Shown one piece after another: positions 44,058 through 52,340 of a stretch of 64,000 bases of DNA. Origin of the DNA: Nodosilinea sp. WJT8-NPBG4 (GTDB lineage Bacteria > Cyanobacteriota > Cyanobacteriia > Phormidesmidales > Phormidesmidaceae); assembly GCA_019359285.1 (NCBI GenBank), contig JAHHHQ010000051.1:78407-142406 (forward strand). The letters are read 5' to 3'. The first letter of the stretch is position 1. Every line of letters starts with the position of its first letter. The notes beneath the pieces are model-generated. The model did not search any database and was not told where the DNA came from. It saw nothing but the letters and a program-made list of their open reading frames with translations. A program made the translations under genes and the position numbers.

Positions 44058-44942
44058 CTAGATCTCAGCCACGGCGCGCTCAATCAGTCGGCGGGCCAGG
44101 GTTTGGGTTCCGGTGTGCTCGTAGTACTTCACCGACATATCAAGGAACGCGCCTAGGTAGTCGAGCTTGCCCTTAGAGCCCTCGATGAAGCCGCCCAGAT
44201 TGTCAACCAAGCCACTCTGGGTGATGTTGTGGTCGCGCACAAGGCGATCCATCCAGCCCTTAGTCGATTCAAAACTCTCGGTCATAAAGGAGAGCTTAGC
44301 TTTATCGTTGCCGCCAGGAATTTCGCTTTTGATGCCCTTGAAGGTTTGATTGGACTCAAGATCGCTGGCTCCCATGCCCTTGATGGCCGTGAGCGCCTTA
44401 GTCGAAAAGTCAGCCCCTAGGGGAATGATGCCGTCAAAGCTGACCAGGGCGGCCATGCGCACCAGCGACTCACTGCTGTAGTCGCCCAGAGCAGTCAGAA
44501 AGTCGCCCAGGCTGTCACCGGGGATGCCACTGATTTTGCAGAAGGCGACCACCTCAGCCACCAGCTTCACCACCAGGTCAATGGTTTGCGCTTTTTCAGG
44601 CTTGGGGGAAAGGTTTTTGAGGAAGCCCAAGAAGGTATCTTGGCCAATGCGGTTAGCCAGTGCCGCTGCCCCTAGCAGGCCCGAGGCCGAGTCCACGGTT
44701 TCGTAGAGCCAGAGGGCGCTCTGGTAGCCCTGCTTTTTGTCGTTGAAGAGGGCGATCGCCCGTTCGCCGATCGCCTGCACCATGGCCTCATCGGTTTCAC
44801 CCGTGACGGTTTTGATGGTGTTGTCAAAGCCCACCAAGTTGTTCCACTGGCCGGGCACAAAGGTGTCGAGGGTCTTTAGTGCCCGCACGGTCAAGCCCCC
44901 AGTGGGAAGCTTATCGACAATTTCGTAAATTTTTTTGCTCAC
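44058..44942 (-). CDS. conserved protein of unknown function, last gene of a three-gene cluster
   Basis: 294 residues, soluble and mostly helical (SKKIYEIVDKLPTGGLTVRALKTLDTFVPGQWNNLVGFDNTIKTVTGE). Start is GTG with AAGGAG seven bases before. No signal peptide, no known motif; hydrophobic helices such as LLGAAALANRIG and LVVKLVAEVVAFCKI suggest an all-alpha bundle. It follows a lipoprotein gene (45008-45649) and precedes the strong terminator. I do not recognise the family. Colocalisation suggests a shared process with its two neighbours. Confidence 0.65.
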   Translation of the reverse strand: MSKKIYEIVDKLPTGGLTVRALKTLDTFVPGQWNNLVGFDNTIKTVTGETDEAMVQAIGERAIALFNDKKQGYQSALWLYETVDSASGLLGAAALANRIGQDTFLGFLKNLSPKPEKAQTIDLVVKLVAEVVAFCKISGIPGDSLGDFLTALGDYSSESLVRMAALVSFDGIIPLGADFSTKALTAIKGMGASDLESNQTFKGIKSEIPGGNDKAKLSFMTESFESTKGWMDRLVRDHNITQSGLVDNLGGFIEGSKGKLDYLGAFLDMSVKYYEHTGTQTLARRLIERAVAEI

Positions 44943-45007
44943 AACTTACTCCTTAGGTCTGCCCTAGTTTCTGGATCGCCGTCATCGCTGTTTGCATTGC
45001 TGACCCC

Positions 45008-45649
45008 CTAAGAGGCAGGCTGAAGACTGGGGGACAGGCTCGGCAGCTTCACCCTGGGCAACTTAAAGCCATCCTTGGGCCGAGCGGCGGTGGGTGCCTG
45101 GGGCAGCCCCGCAGCGGGTTTGGCGACGGGGTTAATCGCCCCTTTGAGCTGAGCTAGACCTTGGAGGTCAAACTTTTGTAGCCAGGCCACCCGGTCGTCT
45201 TTGGTGAAAGAGGGGTCGCGAGAGAGTACCTTGACCTGGTAGCGATCGTTCACGAGCACCCCGCTGGCGGTGCTGCCCTGCTCTACGGTCGGAAAACCGC
45301 TGATGGACTGGGTAGCAGTGATGTATTTCTCCGCCGAGCCAGGCACACTGGTGGTATCGCTAATGGTGAGCATAGCCACAGTCTTGCCATCCTGCTCAAG
45401 CTTATACTCCGCAAACCCTTTCTTCTCCTGGTAGGGAATGACGTTGTAGCCGCCCTGGTTGTCTGGGAAAAAGGCGTTGAAGGTACCGCCCTTTTCGGCT
45501 TTTTTATCGACCGCTGCAGGAGAACCAAAACCAGTGGTGTCTTCTTGCACCTGGTCGTATTTAGATGGGGCTGACGTGCAGGCGCTAACCAGCAGCACTA
45601 GACACACCATCAGGGGCGCTAGCCGCCGCAACCAGCGGGTAAAACTCAT
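45008..45649 (-). CDS. lipoprotein of unknown function
   Basis: 213 residues from the ATG at 45649, which has AAGGAG nine bases upstream; the longer open frame to 45754 is not supported. Signal peptide with lipobox LVSAC (about residue 23), so a lipid-anchored periplasmic protein. The mature part (FNAFFPDNQGGYNVIPYQEKKGFAEYKLEQDGKTVAMLTISDTTSVPGSAEKYITATQSISGFPTVEQG) is beta-rich, followed by a Pro-rich tail. It resembles unnamed cyanobacterial lipoproteins. Middle gene of the 44058-46422 cluster. Confidence 0.7.
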   Translation of the reverse strand: MSFTRWLRRLAPLMVCLVLLVSACTSAPSKYDQVQEDTTGFGSPAAVDKKAEKGGTFNAFFPDNQGGYNVIPYQEKKGFAEYKLEQDGKTVAMLTISDTTSVPGSAEKYITATQSISGFPTVEQGSTASGVLVNDRYQVKVLSRDPSFTKDDRVAWLQKFDLQGLAQLKGAINPVAKPAAGLPQAPTAARPKDGFKLPRVKLPSLSPSLQPAS

Positions 45650-45942
45650 AACGTTCTCCTTAAACAGACGAGTGACAAATGCCCTAGATCGCTCTAGGGC
45701 TACTTGGGGATTATCGTTGACCCTGGCACAGAAACACAAAGCTTGCGTAAGCAAAAATTATCTTTCGCCAAAAGGAATTGAGGCACTTGGTCTAGTTTGC
45801 GGCATCAAGCCCATAGCCAACCATGGCTTCCGGGGGCTGATAAGCGCCCTCTCCACTGCGATTTGGATACTCGCTTCGAGGCAGTTCCCGGTTCTCGGCT
45901 GCCGCAGACTATACGCATCGGGCACCGCACCCCTATCCCATC

Positions 45943-46422
45943 TTAAAGGCCCAGGGCCACCTTAAACTTGGCCAAAGCAGCGGCCTCAGCGGTGCTAACC
46001 TTATTGCTGCCAGTGCCAAACAGCCCTTCACCAGCCGCAGCGGCAACAGCGGCACCGCAGTCGTAGACAAACTGCTTGTACTCGGCGACTTCCTCAGCAG
46101 AGGCTTTGCCGTCTACGAGGGTTAGGGCCGCGCTAATGTCGGCGAGCGCGCTGTCGATCATGGCCCCCGATTTGACATCCTCAGGCTTGATATCAGGCTT
46201 GTCGAGCTTGACCTGGCCACTCTTCATGGTTTCTTCTGAGAAGGCCGCTTGAATGATGGAGTTGGCGGGATATTTTTGGGCAGCCCCAGCAATTTGTTTT
46301 GACATCGCAGTCGCTTCAATGGCTGTAGAGACAATGCCCATATCAACCATGGCCACCGAAAGCCCGGTCATCATCGGGGCCTTGACCAGGGTTTGCAGCT
46401 CTGCGGTTGTGTAATTGCTCAT
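45943..46422 (-). CDS. small helical protein of unknown function, first gene of the cluster
   Basis: 159 residues: SNYTTAELQTLVKAPMMTGLSVAMVDMGIVSTAIEATAMSKQIAGAAQKYPANSIIQAAF, then a segment ISAALTLVDGKASAEEVAEYKQFVYDCGAAVAAAAGEGLFGTGSNKVSTAEAAALAKFKVAL. The shape, with two helical repeats and acidic loops, recalls TerB-like folds, but I would not assign it. GAGG precedes the ATG. 293 nt separate it from the lipoprotein gene, so co-transcription is likely but not certain. Confidence 0.65.
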   Translation of the reverse strand: MSNYTTAELQTLVKAPMMTGLSVAMVDMGIVSTAIEATAMSKQIAGAAQKYPANSIIQAAFSEETMKSGQVKLDKPDIKPEDVKSGAMIDSALADISAALTLVDGKASAEEVAEYKQFVYDCGAAVAAAAGEGLFGTGSNKVSTAEAAALAKFKVALGL

Positions 46423-46728
46423 GGTTTACCTCGTGGAGGACGGTCTTGGCATAGATACTAAACTACTCAGTCTCATTCGAGGGTAAGCAAAAACGATAAG
46501 AAGCCTATAAGGGTCTAATTTGTTCCCAGGGCTAGATATTTAAGTGGGCTAGATGGCGATCGCAGGTTAAAGCTATTTCAACCTTGGGTCGCTGCGTCCG
46601 CCTAGGTGAGAAATCTAGGTAACGGCGATCGCCTTCATTAATCTGAATAAGAATAGGATGGCGCGCTCAAGGTTAAAAACGCAAGTGAGGAGAGCCAGAA
46701 ATATGCTCTAAGGCTGCTATTCACGTAC
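46423..46728. other. intergenic region, 306 nt
   Basis: Upstream of the 159-residue gene (promoter space) and downstream of the acyltransferase. It holds HIP1-type GCGATCGC sites and no visible gene. Confidence 0.4.
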
Positions 46729-47790
46729 TTAGATTGTAGCTGTTTTAGACGAGTTAGGGGATAGCTTTTCTGCCACTGACCTGGCTAATAAGTGAGAAGG
46801 CTTTTCTACCAATAAGTAAAAAATATAGCATAGAAGCAGAGTAAATATAATTTCCATGAACCAGTGCATTACGGGAGAAAATACGGGTAATGACCAATAT
46901 GTATAAAGAGCAGGGCCAAGTAGATGAACAAGGTAAATCGAGTAACTACCTTTACCCGCCTTTTCAAGCAAAGGCACGGGAGCCTTAGCTCGGTAGCGCA
47001 AAATCTCTTTTTCTAACCAGAAGAAAGCGAAAATGGCAAACAGAGTTAAAGTCCAAGGATATTTAATTGGCGAATGAAACCTTAAAGCACTGCAAACAAA
47101 GCTTAGAAACCAAGCGGTAAGCCGCCAATTCCAGATATTGATTTTGGGCTGTGTTACGGAAGTGAATAACCTATCTGTTTTTTCTGCCAAACAACAGCCT
47201 AACAACCAGCATGGTAACCCCAAAACCCAATTTAAATAGGGACCATATGAGGGATAGTTGCCTGCTGAAGGATCACGCAAAATGACCAAAACAGCCATGA
47301 CGTAAGATGCGATAAGAATATTCCGCCATCCGACCCTCCTCCTTAAAAACAAGAGTCCAGGATAGACTAGGTAGTAGATTTCTTCTGCCAACAAACTCCA
47401 CAAAATAGAGTTTTGCAATAGAGTTAACTTCACCCCAAGCGGCAGTCCGATCAGAATTGTTGCAATAACAGGTACCCAGATTCTTAAATGCCGACGAGTA
47501 AAGTAAGGAATTAGAAGTAACTTCTTATTGTTCCGGAATGGATAGTGAATGCAAAAGCCAGAAATAACAAAAAATACGATGACTGCGGCAGGAGCAGAAA
47601 AAATGTTGCCATAAATTCCCGCAAATACTTTACCTAGAATGTTATTTTCGTTTATTCCTAGCGGGAAAATCCCAAGATGACCAAAAACAACCCATAATGC
47701 AAGGAAAAAACGAAGTGTGTCTAGCCCACGAACTCTTTCTCTATTTGCTTTTCCATGCTTAGCGTTTAGATCTGGTATATTTATCGTCAT
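46729..47790 (-). CDS. acyltransferase 3 family membrane protein (OafA/YrhL type)
   Basis: 353 residues with about ten transmembrane helices. The N-terminal block RERVRGLDTLRFFLALWVVFGHLGIFPLG and FFVISGFCIHYPFRNNKK are the family marks; His39 in the FGHLG context is the conserved catalytic-site histidine. Such enzymes move acetyl or other acyl groups onto exported sugars (O-antigen, exopolysaccharide, peptidoglycan). The gene and its flanks are clearly AT-richer (about 40 percent GC) than the rest, which suggests transfer. No neighbouring polysaccharide genes. Confidence 0.85.
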   Translation of the reverse strand: MTINIPDLNAKHGKANRERVRGLDTLRFFLALWVVFGHLGIFPLGINENNILGKVFAGIYGNIFSAPAAVIVFFVISGFCIHYPFRNNKKLLLIPYFTRRHLRIWVPVIATILIGLPLGVKLTLLQNSILWSLLAEEIYYLVYPGLLFLRRRVGWRNILIASYVMAVLVILRDPSAGNYPSYGPYLNWVLGLPCWLLGCCLAEKTDRLFTSVTQPKINIWNWRLTAWFLSFVCSALRFHSPIKYPWTLTLFAIFAFFWLEKEILRYRAKAPVPLLEKAGKGSYSIYLVHLLGPALYTYWSLPVFSPVMHWFMEIIFTLLLCYIFYLLVEKPSHLLARSVAEKLSPNSSKTATI

Positions 47791-48385
47791 GGGTTTTCCG
47801 AAATTTTTGATGAATTATATCTAAACCACCAGATCTAGATAGCGCCACGCGCAGTAAAAATATGGGGTTTTTTGACTTCGTAGCTGAAATTGTGTGGAGA
47901 CACGGAATTTTGCTTGAGCAATAGATGGAATCCAGTGACAGTAAAATAAAAATTTATTTACAGCAAAAGGTCAGAGTCTGATTGATTGACAATTAATCAA
48001 ATCCAGTCTTCCCCTACAACAATCCAGATAGGTTTCGAGAGTCAACAGTAACACGCGAGTTTAACTTCTTTGCCCTCAATACTGCGTGGCTTGTGCAATA
48101 TACCAAGGCTCCACTCTATAGTTGACGGGGAGCGAGCTATGAGGCCGGATCCCTACCTGTGCCGTCCAAGGATGATTAGGTTGGCTTTCAGTCTGCACCT
48201 ATAGCGGAAAACTGCCCTGGCTTAGGGCAGTCTTAAATTGGCAGCGTTAAGATTAAAGCGCTACAGCCTGCTTGCCCGATCTTTGTGGCTGTTGATACCG
48301 CGATGGTTTTGCCGAGAGGGTCTTACGTCTTCTCCTACTGAAGAGGCTGCGCCAAGACCATCGCACTGACCCTTGAGGAGGATCT
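47791..48385. other. intergenic region, 595 nt, AT-rich first half
   Basis: No gene visible. 48121-48135 (GTTGACGGGGAGCGA) is repeated at 58437-58451. The last part forms the leader hairpin at 48300-48364 of the next gene. Confidence 0.4.
48300..48364 (+). promoter_or_regulatory. leader hairpin upstream of the TerB/Mo-nitro_C gene
   Basis: GCGATGGTTTTG (48300-48311) pairs with CAAGACCATCGC (48353-48364), 12 bp with one G-U, enclosing a smaller CTTC/GAAG stem. It ends 21 nt before the ATG, just upstream of the strong ribosome binding site GAGGAGGA. It may be a 5' UTR control element. Confidence 0.45.
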
Positions 48386-49069
48386 ATGCCCGCAGTCACT
48401 CAGTCTCCCTACACCCCGGAGCAGATCAAGGTCTGGCTCCGGGGGCTGCTCACCCTGGCCTGGGCCGACGGCAACTTTGATGACGACGAAAAGGCGCTGA
48501 TCACCGCCATCACCGAAGACGAACTGGCCCCCGAGCTCGATTTTGAGCACTTTGAACCCATTACCCCTGCCGAAGTGGCCCGTGTGCTCGGCTCTGACCC
48601 CAAAGTGGCCGAAAACTTTTTGCGCATGGCGGTCATGGTAGCCCTGTCTGACGGAGTGTATTCCGTAGAAGAGGACTTACAGCTCCAGGCGCTGTGCCAA
48701 GCCCTGAACCTGCAAGACACCGTGCTCACCTCGGTGCGATCGACCATATACAGCCTCAAACCGGAGAATGCCGAGATTGCCGCTGAACTGCGCCCCCCAG
48801 TGGTAGGCAAAATCGACCCTCTCAAACCGGCCCGCGAATGGCTCGATCAGCTTGAGGTGCACGACCCACGCTTGGCCCGGTTTGTCTGCAAACTGATCCC
48901 CTCCCAGTGCCCCTTTGAGCGTGATGTGGTGCTGTTTAACAAAAAGCTAGTGCACATTCCGCCTATGTGCAAAATAAACCCACTGTATGAGCAGTTGGTG
49001 GGGTTACGCTTTCGCGCCTTGTCTTACCTGGCTGACGACTGCGGCGAAGACGTAACGCCGCTGCTGTAG
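48386..49069 (+). CDS. TerB-like protein with Mo-dependent nitrogenase C-terminal domain
   Basis: 227 residues. The N-terminal about 110 are TerB-like: GLLTLAWADGNFDDDEKALITAITEDELAPE...AVMVALSDGVYSVEEDLQLQALCQAL, with the two acidic 'aDG.(.)..E' loops of the family. The C-terminal about 70 residues, PAREWLDQLEVHDPRLARFVCKLIPSQCPFERDVVLFNKKLVHIPPMCKINPLYEQLVGLRFRALSYLADDCG, match the domain named Mo-nitro_C. Despite that name it is found in many non-fixing cyanobacteria and no nitrogenase genes are near. Function unknown. Very strong ribosome binding site (GAGGAGGA). Confidence 0.85.
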   Translation: MPAVTQSPYTPEQIKVWLRGLLTLAWADGNFDDDEKALITAITEDELAPELDFEHFEPITPAEVARVLGSDPKVAENFLRMAVMVALSDGVYSVEEDLQLQALCQALNLQDTVLTSVRSTIYSLKPENAEIAAELRPPVVGKIDPLKPAREWLDQLEVHDPRLARFVCKLIPSQCPFERDVVLFNKKLVHIPPMCKINPLYEQLVGLRFRALSYLADDCGEDVTPLL

Positions 49070-49070
49070 A

Positions 49071-49108
49071 CTACCCGTTCCCTTCGGCTCCGCTCAGGGA
49101 ACGGGTAG
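49071..49108. terminator. two-way hairpin between convergent genes
   Basis: CTACCCGTTCCCT and AGGGAACGGGTAG pair perfectly over 13 bp between the stop of the TerB-like gene and that of prfC. The loop TCGGCTCCGCTC is a sequence often seen in dispersed repeats. Confidence 0.75.
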
Positions 49109-49142
49109 GGAGAGGTTGTCTTCAAATCCTCAGCTTCTGGGT

Positions 49143-50789
49143 TTAGAGGCTTTCGGGTTCTTTGCCGGAGACTACGGGGGCGATCGCACTGAGCTTGAGT
49201 TCGGGGTGGTCAGACTGAATCTGCTGACAGTTCCACTCGTTGCGGAACAGAAGAACCGGGCGATCCCAGCTGTCTTTGACGGTGACGGTGTTGAACAGCC
49301 GGCCCACTTTTTCGAGCGCTTCCCAGCCGCCGTCGACCCAGCGGGCCACAGCGTAGGGCAGCGGCTCAATGCGGGTTTCGACGTTGTACTCGTTTTGCAT
49401 GCGGTACTGCACCACCTCTAACTGAAGCTGACCCACCGCCGCCAAAATAGGGTCGCGCTTCGACTCGTCGGCGGAGAACATGATCTGCACCGCCCCTTCT
49501 TCGCGCAGCTCTGACACGCCCTTTTGGAATTGCTTGTACTTAGAGGGGTTGGGGTTCTTGAGGTAGGCAAAAATCTCCGGCGAAAAGCAGGGGATGCCGT
49601 CGTACTCAAGCCGTTTGCCCTGATAAATGGTGTCGCCGATCGCAAACACACCGGGGTTATTTAAACCAATCACATCGCCGGGGTAGGCTTCTTCGAGGGA
49701 TTCTCTGCCCTGACCAAACAGCTTTTGGGGGTGCGACAGCCGCACCGACTTGCCCGATCGCGCGTGGCTCACCACCATATCTTTCTCAAACTTGCCCGAG
49801 CACACCCGCACAAAGGCGATGCGATCGCGGTGTTTGGGGTCCATGTTGGCCTGAAGCTTAAACACAAACCCTGAGAAGTCTTCATTGGTGGGGGCAATCT
49901 CGCCCAGGGTGCTGCTGTGGGCCGAGGGCTTGAGGGCGTAGTCCAAAAAGGCGTCGAGAAACAGCTGCACGCCAAAGTTAGTCATGGCGCTGCCGAAGAA
50001 CACTGGAGTCTGCTGCCCAGCATGGACGGCATCGAGATCCAGCTCCGGCCCAACTTCTTCGATCACCTCCAGCTCTTCTTTGAACTGGTAGTAGAGGTCT
50101 TGGTCGAGCAAATCTTCAATGCGCGGATCGCCAATATCTAGCACCGTGTTTTTGGCCGCTTTTTTGCCGTGGATGCTGCGCTCAAACAGGTGAATCTGCT
50201 GGTGACGACGGTCAAACACGCCCTTAAAGCGATCGCCCATACCAATCGGCCAGTTGACCGCGTAGGTTTGCAGACCCAGCCGTTGCTCAATTTCATCCAG
50301 CAGCTCTAGGGGTTCGCGGGCGGGGCGATCCATCTTATTGAAAAAGGTGAAGATGGGCAGCGATCGCATCCGGCACACTTCAAACAGCTTCAGGGTTTGC
50401 GGCTCTAGACCCTTGGCGGCGTCTTCGAGCATCACCGCGTTGTCGGCGGCGGCCAGGGTGCGGTAGGTGTCTTCGCTAAAGTCTTGGTGGCCCGGCGTAT
50501 CGAGCAGGTTGATGGTGTAGCCGCCGTAGGCAAACTGGAGCACCGTGGAAGTGATCGAAATCCCCCGCTGCTGCTCCAGCTCCATCCAGTCAGAGGTGGC
50601 GCTGCGCTGCGCTCGCTTGGCCTTCACCGCCCCGGCCTCTTGAATAGCGCCTCCGTAAAGCAGCAGCTTTTCGGTGAGCGTCGTTTTACCGGCGTCGGGG
50701 TGAGAAATAATGGCAAAATTGCGCCGTTGCTCTACCGCTGCGGCAATATCAGCGGAGGTAGCGGCGGTAGAAACGGCGGCGTCAGTCAT
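49143..50789 (-). CDS. prfC: peptide chain release factor 3
   Basis: 548 residues. Translational GTPase that removes RF1/RF2 from the ribosome after peptide release. G1 SHPDAGKTTLTEKLL, G3 DTPGHQDFSEDTYRTL, G4 NKMDRPAREPLELLDEIE, then domain 2 and the RF3 C-terminal domain (GAVQIMFSADESKRDPILAAVGQLQLEVVQYRMQNEYNVETRIEPL). Length is usual for the family. The plus-strand frames opposite are shadows. Confidence 0.95.
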   Translation of the reverse strand: MTDAAVSTAATSADIAAAVEQRRNFAIISHPDAGKTTLTEKLLLYGGAIQEAGAVKAKRAQRSATSDWMELEQQRGISITSTVLQFAYGGYTINLLDTPGHQDFSEDTYRTLAAADNAVMLEDAAKGLEPQTLKLFEVCRMRSLPIFTFFNKMDRPAREPLELLDEIEQRLGLQTYAVNWPIGMGDRFKGVFDRRHQQIHLFERSIHGKKAAKNTVLDIGDPRIEDLLDQDLYYQFKEELEVIEEVGPELDLDAVHAGQQTPVFFGSAMTNFGVQLFLDAFLDYALKPSAHSSTLGEIAPTNEDFSGFVFKLQANMDPKHRDRIAFVRVCSGKFEKDMVVSHARSGKSVRLSHPQKLFGQGRESLEEAYPGDVIGLNNPGVFAIGDTIYQGKRLEYDGIPCFSPEIFAYLKNPNPSKYKQFQKGVSELREEGAVQIMFSADESKRDPILAAVGQLQLEVVQYRMQNEYNVETRIEPLPYAVARWVDGGWEALEKVGRLFNTVTVKDSWDRPVLLFRNEWNCQQIQSDHPELKLSAIAPVVSGKEPESL

Positions 50790-51201
50790 GAACTAGCAGT
50801 GCTCGTGCGGGTGAATGGATACTTCTTTTAATTGTACGGGCTGACCTGGGTTTTGATGGGTGGGGATGCTAGAGGCTCAGAACCGGGCCTCAAATCCATA
50901 GCGAACGCTTGACCTGGCATAGTGGGAAGCTGGTCGGCGGTGCTAAGCCTCCGACAATTTTTCCTTGACCCTTAATGAAGAGATGACGAAATCAATTCCA
51001 CCAAATTTATGACGATATCGATCGCCTCCTAGTGCTGGGCGCGGCCCTATTTGGCATTGGTTGGGAACTGGGTAAATATTGCCCTGAACCCGCGATCGCC
51101 GCTTTGAGCTTGGAGCCCTAGGGCAGATTGATGCGGCGACAGGCGAAAAATTCGCTACCCTAAACGGTCGTGTAGCGTAGGCAGCAACAAGGATGGCAGC
51201 A
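50790..51201. other. intergenic region, 412 nt, divergent promoters
   Basis: Between prfC and the next plus-strand gene. A plus-strand stretch around 50985-51120 contains fragments resembling coding sequence (DDIDRLLVLGAALFGIGWELGKYCPEPAIAALSL), possibly a remnant of a small hydrophobic gene, but it has no start. Confidence 0.4.
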
Positions 51202-51744
51202 ATGGAGATTGTGGGCAAGATTGCGGTGGGTTTAGCCCTCGGGGCAACCCTGATCAGCGGCGGGTTAGGGTCTGCTCTGGCGAAGACGCCAACGCCGACA
51301 GCAGCAGAATTTAGCTTAGATAGCCGCCTGAAACAGACGCGATCGCAGTCCTACCGCTATGCCATGCTGGCCGGCTACTCCGCCGCTGAGCTGGGAGACT
51401 ACCACACAGCCCTGATCAACTTTCGCCGGGCTTTGACATTTCGACCGGGCGATCGCTACGCCACCGCCGGCGTTCGCAACATGCAAACCTACATCGCTCA
51501 GGAGCGGGCCGAGGCCGCCAAACAGGCTGAAATTGTGCAGCGCCAGGCAAACCTAGCCGCCGCGGTCGAAGCCAGCGACTGGGCCTGTGCCGCTGCCTCG
51601 GTCGATCGCCTGGTGGTGCTGATACCGCCCACCTCCGCCGATCGCGCTCGACTGATTGCCTACCGGGGTGAGCTGGCCGGGTTCATTCAGGCCAGGGCCA
51701 ACCTAGAGCAATGGTCTACGGTTTGTCCCGGAGGTCAGGTTTAG
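51202..51744 (+). CDS. exported TPR-like protein
   Basis: 180 residues from the ATG at 51202, preferred over 51193 because AAGGA lies eight bases before it. Signal peptide (EIVGKIAVGLALGATLISGGLGSALAK), then a TPR-like pair (YAMLAGYSAAELGDYHTALINFRRALTFRPGDRYATAGVRN) and a coiled-coil with IAQERAEAAKQAEIVQRQ. Two cysteines near the end. Probably periplasmic; function unknown. Confidence 0.65.
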   Translation: MEIVGKIAVGLALGATLISGGLGSALAKTPTPTAAEFSLDSRLKQTRSQSYRYAMLAGYSAAELGDYHTALINFRRALTFRPGDRYATAGVRNMQTYIAQERAEAAKQAEIVQRQANLAAAVEASDWACAAASVDRLVVLIPPTSADRARLIAYRGELAGFIQARANLEQWSTVCPGGQV

Positions 51745-51834
51745 CGGTCAACGCCCCCTGAGGGATGAACATCGACACGGCATAATAACTATTGGGTTCA
51801 CACCCAACTGTCTTTGCCCCATTGTCTTTTGCAA

Positions 51835-52338
51835 ATGAACTACCTGGTCGCCGTTTTAGACAATCGCATCAAAGCCGAAGAAGCCTACAACGCCCTTGAA
51901 GAAGCCAGTCTGCCCACAGACAACTTCGAGATTTTGGGCAGAGGCTTCAAAAGCGCCGACGAGTACGGGCTTGTCGACCCCGCCGACCAGGCCTGGAAGC
52001 AAATTCGCCTGATGGCGGTGTGGCTAGTGCCCTTTGGTTTCGCCGCTGGGTTTATGTTCAACATCATTACTGGGCTAGATACCTTTGCCTTTACGGGGCG
52101 GGTGGGCAACCAGATCATCGGCGGATTGCTCGGGGCGATCGGAGGATCTATGGGAGCCTACTTTATTGGCGGCGGCATGGGCATTATTGGCAGTGGCGAT
52201 GCCCTCTCGTACCGCAACCGACTCGACGACGGCAAATTTTTGGTGGTGGTGCGCGGCTCCGAGGCGGTAGTGCGCCAGGCCACCCCCATTCTGCGCAAGT
52301 TTCGCCCCGAGAATATCCAGGGCTATTTTGGGAGCTAG
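51835..52338 (+). CDS. two-helix glycine-zipper membrane protein
   Basis: 167 residues from MNYLVAVLDN; an upstream TTG would add seven residues. An N-terminal soluble domain (VAVLDNRIKAEEAYNALEEASLPTDNFEILGRGF) resembles the start of general-stress-protein 17M-like domains. It is followed by two hydrophobic segments (MAVWLVPFGFAAGFMFNIITGL; IIGGLLGAIGGSMGAYFIGGGMGIIGSG) rich in glycine, and a small C-terminal domain. The stop is 2 nt before the start of the CrtISO-like gene, so the pair is translationally coupled. Confidence 0.7.
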   Translation: MNYLVAVLDNRIKAEEAYNALEEASLPTDNFEILGRGFKSADEYGLVDPADQAWKQIRLMAVWLVPFGFAAGFMFNIITGLDTFAFTGRVGNQIIGGLLGAIGGSMGAYFIGGGMGIIGSGDALSYRNRLDDGKFLVVVRGSEAVVRQATPILRKFRPENIQGYFGS

Positions 52339-52340
52339 GT

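Noticed and set aside
43995..44060. GGTTCGAA-like sequence on the minus strand that recalls a tRNA T-arm
   Set aside because: The bases on both sides do not pair into a T-stem and no D- or anticodon arm is found.
48386..49069. Nitrogen fixation locus, suggested by the Mo-nitro_C domain
   Set aside because: No nif genes nearby, and the domain is common in cyanobacteria that do not fix nitrogen.
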